DNA of 6,118 bases, taken from the NCBI GenBank assembly GCA_016928605.1, contig JAFGKN010000467.1, forward strand, positions 1-6,118, in the 5' to 3' direction. Under the pieces are notes generated by a model. That model saw only the letters and a list, made by a program, of their open reading frames with translations. It had not been told where the DNA came from and did not search any database. The position numbers and the translations under genes were made by a program. Origin of the DNA: Planctomycetota bacterium (GTDB lineage: Bacteria; Planctomycetota; UBA8108). Numbering within the stretch: the stretch's first letter is position 1; each line of letters starts with the position of its first letter. Of the stretch, positions 3,254 to 6,118 are shown one piece after another.

Positions 3254-6118
3254 ATGAAGGACACTCGCATCGCAGCGAAGACAGAGCGGCGCTCGGCTCG
3301 CAGAATCCTCAGGCGTCACCCCAGCGCCGGAGCATCGCCCCCTCTCGTGAAGCCGCCGCGCGAGCGCGGGCCTCTTGCGCCGAGGTTTTCGGCGCGCGCT
3401 TTCTCGGCGCCAGCCCTCTTCGGGCTGTGGGCGCTCGCCTCCCTCGGGCCCGCGGCCCTCGCGCGGCCCGAAGGCGAGGGCGTCGCGGTCCGATCCGACG
3501 GGCAGAGGGTGGAGATGCGCCGGGGAGACCTCTCGCTCGTCTTCGACGCGGGAGGGAGGGGCCTCGTGACGCGGGCCGAAGGATCCGGGGTCACGTACGG
3601 CTCGGCGAATGCGTCCAGCGGGCTCTTCGCTTCGCTCGCCGTCGCCCGCGGCGAGCCCTCGCCTCTCGCCCCGATCGCGGGTGATGAGGTGCGCGGGGAG
3701 GTGCGCGTCGAGCGGGTCGCCGGCTCGGTGACGGAAGAGGGCGGCGAGGCGACGATCTCGGGGACTTGCTCGTTCGCCGGCATCGGGGATGCGCCCTTCT
3801 CCGTCGCGGTGCGCGTCCCCCGCGAGGGGCCCGCGATGAGCGTCTCGGCCGAGATCGCGCTGCCGGAGAGCGCGAGGCGGCACTTCCTCGCCTCCTTCGG
3901 CCTCGCCCTTCCCCTCGACCTCGACTTCCACCCGACGTCGAAGATGGGATCCGAGGTGGACCGGGAGAAGGCCGCCGCGGCCATCCTCCCCCGGGCCGGG
4001 ACGCCGGTTCCGGAAGTCCGCTGGCTCGTCGCCGAGCAGGACTCGGCGAGCGTCTGGGGGCCGATGCTCTGGACGCTCGCGGGCATCCGCCAGGTCACGC
4101 CCGCGGCGATGGAGGTCTGGGAGGCCTGGTCCCCCGTGAATCCGCCGCTGGTCCTTCAAGCCCACCGGGTCCATCCGGGGTGGATGGCCGTCGCCGACGG
4201 CCGGAGGGTCGTGGCCGCCGGCCTTGGAGGCATCGAGCGCATCGCACCGAAGGAGATCCTCGTCGATGCGGGCGCGCGGGTCCTCCGGGTCTGCTTCCAC
4301 TCGCCCCGGTCGCGGCCGCTCGACCTCGCGACGGCCCCCGCGATCTTGTCCGCGGGACCGGCCCATGTCTTCATGGAGCCCGCGGGCCGCGACGACCGCA
4401 AGGCCGTGGCGTACAGGAGCCCGGAGAGCCGGCCCGAGCTCGCCGAGATCGGCGAAGCCCTCCGGGATCTCCCTCCCTCGGAGTGCAACTTCGGTCGCGC
4501 GCCGCTGGTGGAGGCAGCCGCCCCTCGAGATGTTCCTGCGTATCCGGCCGATCCGGAGTACAGCTCGCACGAGCCGGGGAGGCCGGACGAGATCCCGATC
4601 TGGATCGACGAGACCCGGGGCCGCGACATCGACGCGTTCCCGATCACCCGCGGCGTGCCTCTCGCCCAGGGCGTCCTCCCCGGAACGGATGCAGCCGATG
4701 CGGCCGGCCGCGATCCGGATGCTCGCGGCGTGAGCGACGTCGCACTCCTCGACGAAGAGGGACGGCCGGTCCCCTGCGCCGCGCGCGCTCTCGCGTTCTG
4801 GCCCGACCGCAGCGTCAAGTGGCTCCTCCTCGACTTCCAGGCACGCCTGCGAGCGGATGCGGGAGCGAAGCTGACGCTCCTCGTCGGCGCGCGCGCCAGG
4901 AGAGCGCCGATGCGGCCGGATGCGGACCGAGCCGGCGGCGGCCCGCGAAGCGCCGCGATGTCCGCCTCGGCCCCGCGGACCCTCGAGGTCTCCGAGGCTC
5001 CGGGGCGCGTGATGGTCGACACGGGCGCGCTATGGATGTCCTTCCGCGTCGAGGACGGGCAGCTCGCCCTCGAGGGCCGTCTCGACCTGGACGGCGACGG
5101 CAGGACGGCCGGCGATGAGACGATCATCGACTGGAAGAGCGCCAGGGAAGACGGAGCGGCCGGCGCGACCGAGGGATCTCCGGAGTCCTCTCCCGAGACC
5201 GCCCCGCGAGAAGCGGAGGCGCTCGGGGCGCCGGGTCGCGGCGAGCCATCCGCGTCGCGGAGCACCGCGACGCCCGGCCTTTCATCGCCGGGCATCTTCG
5301 GCTGCGCCTTCTCGCACGTGGACGACCCCGCCCGGTTTCCCTCCGGGGTGTGGATCGACCCGGGCCGGCCCGATCCCGGAAGGGCCGTCGTGCGCGAGCT
5401 CCGCGTGGAGGAGCGCTCGCCCCTCCGGGTGGTCGTGCTCGTCCGGGCCAGCCTGCGCCACCGGCGGCTCGCCTCGACGATCCCCGCCGCCCACAGGCCC
5501 GAGGACGGAACTCCGGTGAGCCTGCGGCTCCATTTCCACGCCGGCTCGCCGCTCGTCCGCGTCCAGCACACGTTCCTCTTCGCGGGAGACGTGCGGTTCG
5601 ACTACCTCCGCGAGCTGGGGCTTCTCCTTCCGCTGCCGGCCCGCGCGCGCGCGACGGTGCGCACGTCGGTCGACGGCGCGGAGGTCGACCTGTCCGGCGC
5701 CGACGAGGCCGGCATCCTGCAGGAATCGAGCGACTCGGCCCTCGCCTGGAAGGCCTGGAGAGCACGGGGCGGGAGCTCCGAGGGGAAGCAGGGCCGGCAG
5801 CCGGAGCCCGGGCCGCGAGGGAGCGGGAAGCCGGCGGTCGAGATCCCGGCGAGAGGGCGCGCCGCCGATGGATGGCTCGACGTCTCCGGAGAGCGCTGGG
5901 GCGTCGTGGTGGGACTGCGGCGGATGCGGGAGATGCACCCGCAGGAGATCGCCGTCGACGAGGCGGGGGTGTGGACGCGCTTCTACCCGCCCCGCGCGGC
6001 GCCGATGGACCTCCGGCGCTACGCGTTCAAGTACGGCGACGGCGAGTCGACGTCGACCGGGTTCGGCTCCGCGTTCGGCGCGCTGCGGACGCACGAGGCG
6101 CTCTGGTGCTTCCATCCA
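3254..6118 (+). CDS. Exported PcRGLX/YetA-like (PL26-type exo-rhamnogalacturonan lyase-like) protein, N-terminal 955 codons
   Basis: The frame is open from the ATG at 3254 to the right edge without a stop. A hydrophobic run at 49-69 ending AALA-RP (possible cleavage after 70) indicates export. The family call rests on several segments. ITRGVPLAQG (464-473) and DRSVKWLLLDFQ (518-529) are typical of the family's N-terminal RIFT barrel. A central beta-sandwich follows from about 586 (VDTGALWMSF) through RVQHTFLF (769-776). RWGVVVGLRRMREMHPQEIAVD (881-902, see duplication entry) and RTHEALWCFHP (945-955) lead into the alpha/alpha toroid, which lies off the window with the expected catalytic residues. 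Characterised relatives release unsaturated galacturonosyl-rhamnose from pectic rhamnogalacturonan; many YetA-like members have no known activity. About 380 residues precede the barrel, which is unusual and appears to be a second copy of the sandwich. Glycine/alanine/serine-rich linkers interrupt the sandwich. It diverges from the GH172 gene. Family is fairly sure, reaction unproven. Confidence 0.8.
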   Translation, partial: MKDTRIAAKTERRSARRILRRHPSAGASPPLVKPPRERGPLAPRFSARAFSAPALFGLWALASLGPAALARPEGEGVAVRSDGQRVEMRRGDLSLVFDAGGRGLVTRAEGSGVTYGSANASSGLFASLAVARGEPSPLAPIAGDEVRGEVRVERVAGSVTEEGGEATISGTCSFAGIGDAPFSVAVRVPREGPAMSVSAEIALPESARRHFLASFGLALPLDLDFHPTSKMGSEVDREKAAAAILPRAGTPVPEVRWLVAEQDSASVWGPMLWTLAGIRQVTPAAMEVWEAWSPVNPPLVLQAHRVHPGWMAVADGRRVVAAGLGGIERIAPKEILVDAGARVLRVCFHSPRSRPLDLATAPAILSAGPAHVFMEPAGRDDRKAVAYRSPESRPELAEIGEALRDLPPSECNFGRAPLVEAAAPRDVPAYPADPEYSSHEPGRPDEIPIWIDETRGRDIDAFPITRGVPLAQGVLPGTDAADAAGRDPDARGVSDVALLDEEGRPVPCAARALAFWPDRSVKWLLLDFQARLRADAGAKLTLLVGARARRAPMRPDADRAGGGPRSAAMSASAPRTLEVSEAPGRVMVDTGALWMSFRVEDGQLALEGRLDLDGDGRTAGDETIIDWKSAREDGAAGATEGSPESSPETAPREAEALGAPGRGEPSASRSTATPGLSSPGIFGCAFSHVDDPARFPSGVWIDPGRPDPGRAVVRELRVEERSPLRVVVLVRASLRHRRLASTIPAAHRPEDGTPVSLRLHFHAGSPLVRVQHTFLFAGDVRFDYLRELGLLLPLPARARATVRTSVDGAEVDLSGADEAGILQESSDSALAWKAWRARGGSSEGKQGRQPEPGPRGSGKPAVEIPARGRAADGWLDVSGERWGVVVGLRRMREMHPQEIAVDEAGVWTRFYPPRAAPMDLRRYAFKYGDGESTSTGFGSAFGALRTHEALWCFHP
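3509..4327 (+). repeat. Beta-sandwich copy 1 in the PcRGLX/YetA-like protein (residues 86-358)
   Basis: This N-terminal region matches the later sandwich in three ordered blocks. Residues 86-97 (VEMRRGDLSLVF) match 586-597 (VMVDTGALWMSF). Residues 181-221, ending FGLALPL, match 754-794, ending LGLLLPL, without gaps (offset 573, about 11 identities in 41). Residues 309-358 (GWMAVADGRRVVAAGL, then PKEILVD, then P-DL) match 873-920 (GWLDVSGERWGVVVGL, then PQEIAVD, then P-DL) with one two-residue gap, about 17 identities in 48. Counts were made by eye. I infer an ancient domain duplication. Confidence 0.6.
5009..6013 (+). repeat. Beta-sandwich copy 2 in the PcRGLX/YetA-like protein (residues 586-920)
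   Basis: This is the family's usual central sandwich, directly after the RIFT barrel. It is longer than copy 1 because of two low-complexity insertions (residues about 632-679 and 836-870). Outside these, the block order and strand-like pattern follow copy 1. It retains the family-like segment HFHAGSPLVRVQHTF (760-774). Confidence 0.6.
5147..5290 (+). other. Low-complexity linker inside the second sandwich (residues 632-679)
   Basis: About 48 residues rich in Gly, Ala, Ser, Pro and Glu lie between DWKSAR (626-631) and IFGCAF (681-686). The reading frame stays intact and coding sense resumes in the same frame, so it is an insertion rather than a frameshift. It probably forms a disordered surface loop. 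A shorter Gly/Arg/Pro-rich stretch of the same kind is at 5759-5863 (residues 836-870). Confidence 0.6.

Noticed and set aside
2667..3270. Minus-strand frames of 184 and 116 codons across the divergent intergenic region
   Set aside because: They overlap the leftward promoter and GH172 start, are Arg/Pro-rich and lack a ribosome binding site or motif.
3155..4570. 471-codon minus-strand open frame
   Set aside because: Antisense to the PcRGLX/YetA-like gene; extremely charged and Arg/Gly-rich, with no domain signature.
3766..5118. 450-codon plus-strand open frame
   Set aside because: It is a plus-one shadow of the large gene. The frame from 3254 contains the RIFT-barrel motifs, while this one is Arg/Pro/Gly-rich throughout.
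4156..5571. Minus-strand 471-codon open frame, together with another at 5282-6115
   Set aside because: Both are antisense to the large gene and show no recognisable domain. Long stop-free antisense frames are expected at 75-80% GC.
1..6118. CRISPR array, insertion sequence or attachment site
   Set aside because: There are no regularly spaced repeats, no transposase motifs and no terminal inverted repeats at the edges of the lower-GC GH172 gene.

Overview
This 6,118-base window is very GC-rich (about 75-83% G+C in hand-counted 60-base lines of the outer genes, about 58-68% in the middle gene). It holds parts of three protein genes and no recognisable RNA gene, insertion sequence, CRISPR array or phage feature. 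The composition and the exported carbohydrate-active proteins fit a high-GC, polysaccharide-degrading bacterium of the planctomycete or candidate-phylum kind. That placement is only a guess, because no taxonomic marker is present.

Layout. On the minus strand, reading leftwards from about 2826, are (a) a complete 573-residue DUF2961 / GH172-family glycoside hydrolase (2826 to 1105) and (b), 94 bases further on, the first 336 codons of a kelch-type beta-propeller protein (1010 to 1) that runs off the left edge. Both have strong Shine-Dalgarno sequences, and the first has a plausible promoter. They probably form one operon. On the plus strand, diverging from them across a 427-base intergenic region, is (c) the first 955 codons of a very large exported protein (3254 to 6118, open at the right edge). 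It carries the RIFT-barrel and central beta-sandwich signatures of the PcRGLX/YetA-like (PL26-type exo-rhamnogalacturonan lyase-like) family.

The outer genes (b) and (c) contain no stop codon before the window edges, so both are easy to miss. Most other long open frames here are antisense or off-frame by-products of high GC.

The most interesting observation is inside gene (c). The roughly 380 residues before the RIFT barrel look like a second, diverged copy of the beta-sandwich that follows the barrel. Three sequence blocks recur in the same order (residues 86-97/586-597, 181-221/754-794, 309-358/873-920). The architecture sandwich - RIFT barrel - sandwich - (predicted toroid) may be a new arrangement for this family. 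Other points are the GC drop confined to the GH172 gene, a helical insert in the kelch propeller, and a near-perfect 19-base direct repeat plus a hairpin in the divergent intergenic region.

Together the three proteins all appear to be exported and two belong to carbohydrate-active families, so a small glycan-degradation locus is a reasonable inference. The substrate cannot be read from the sequence.
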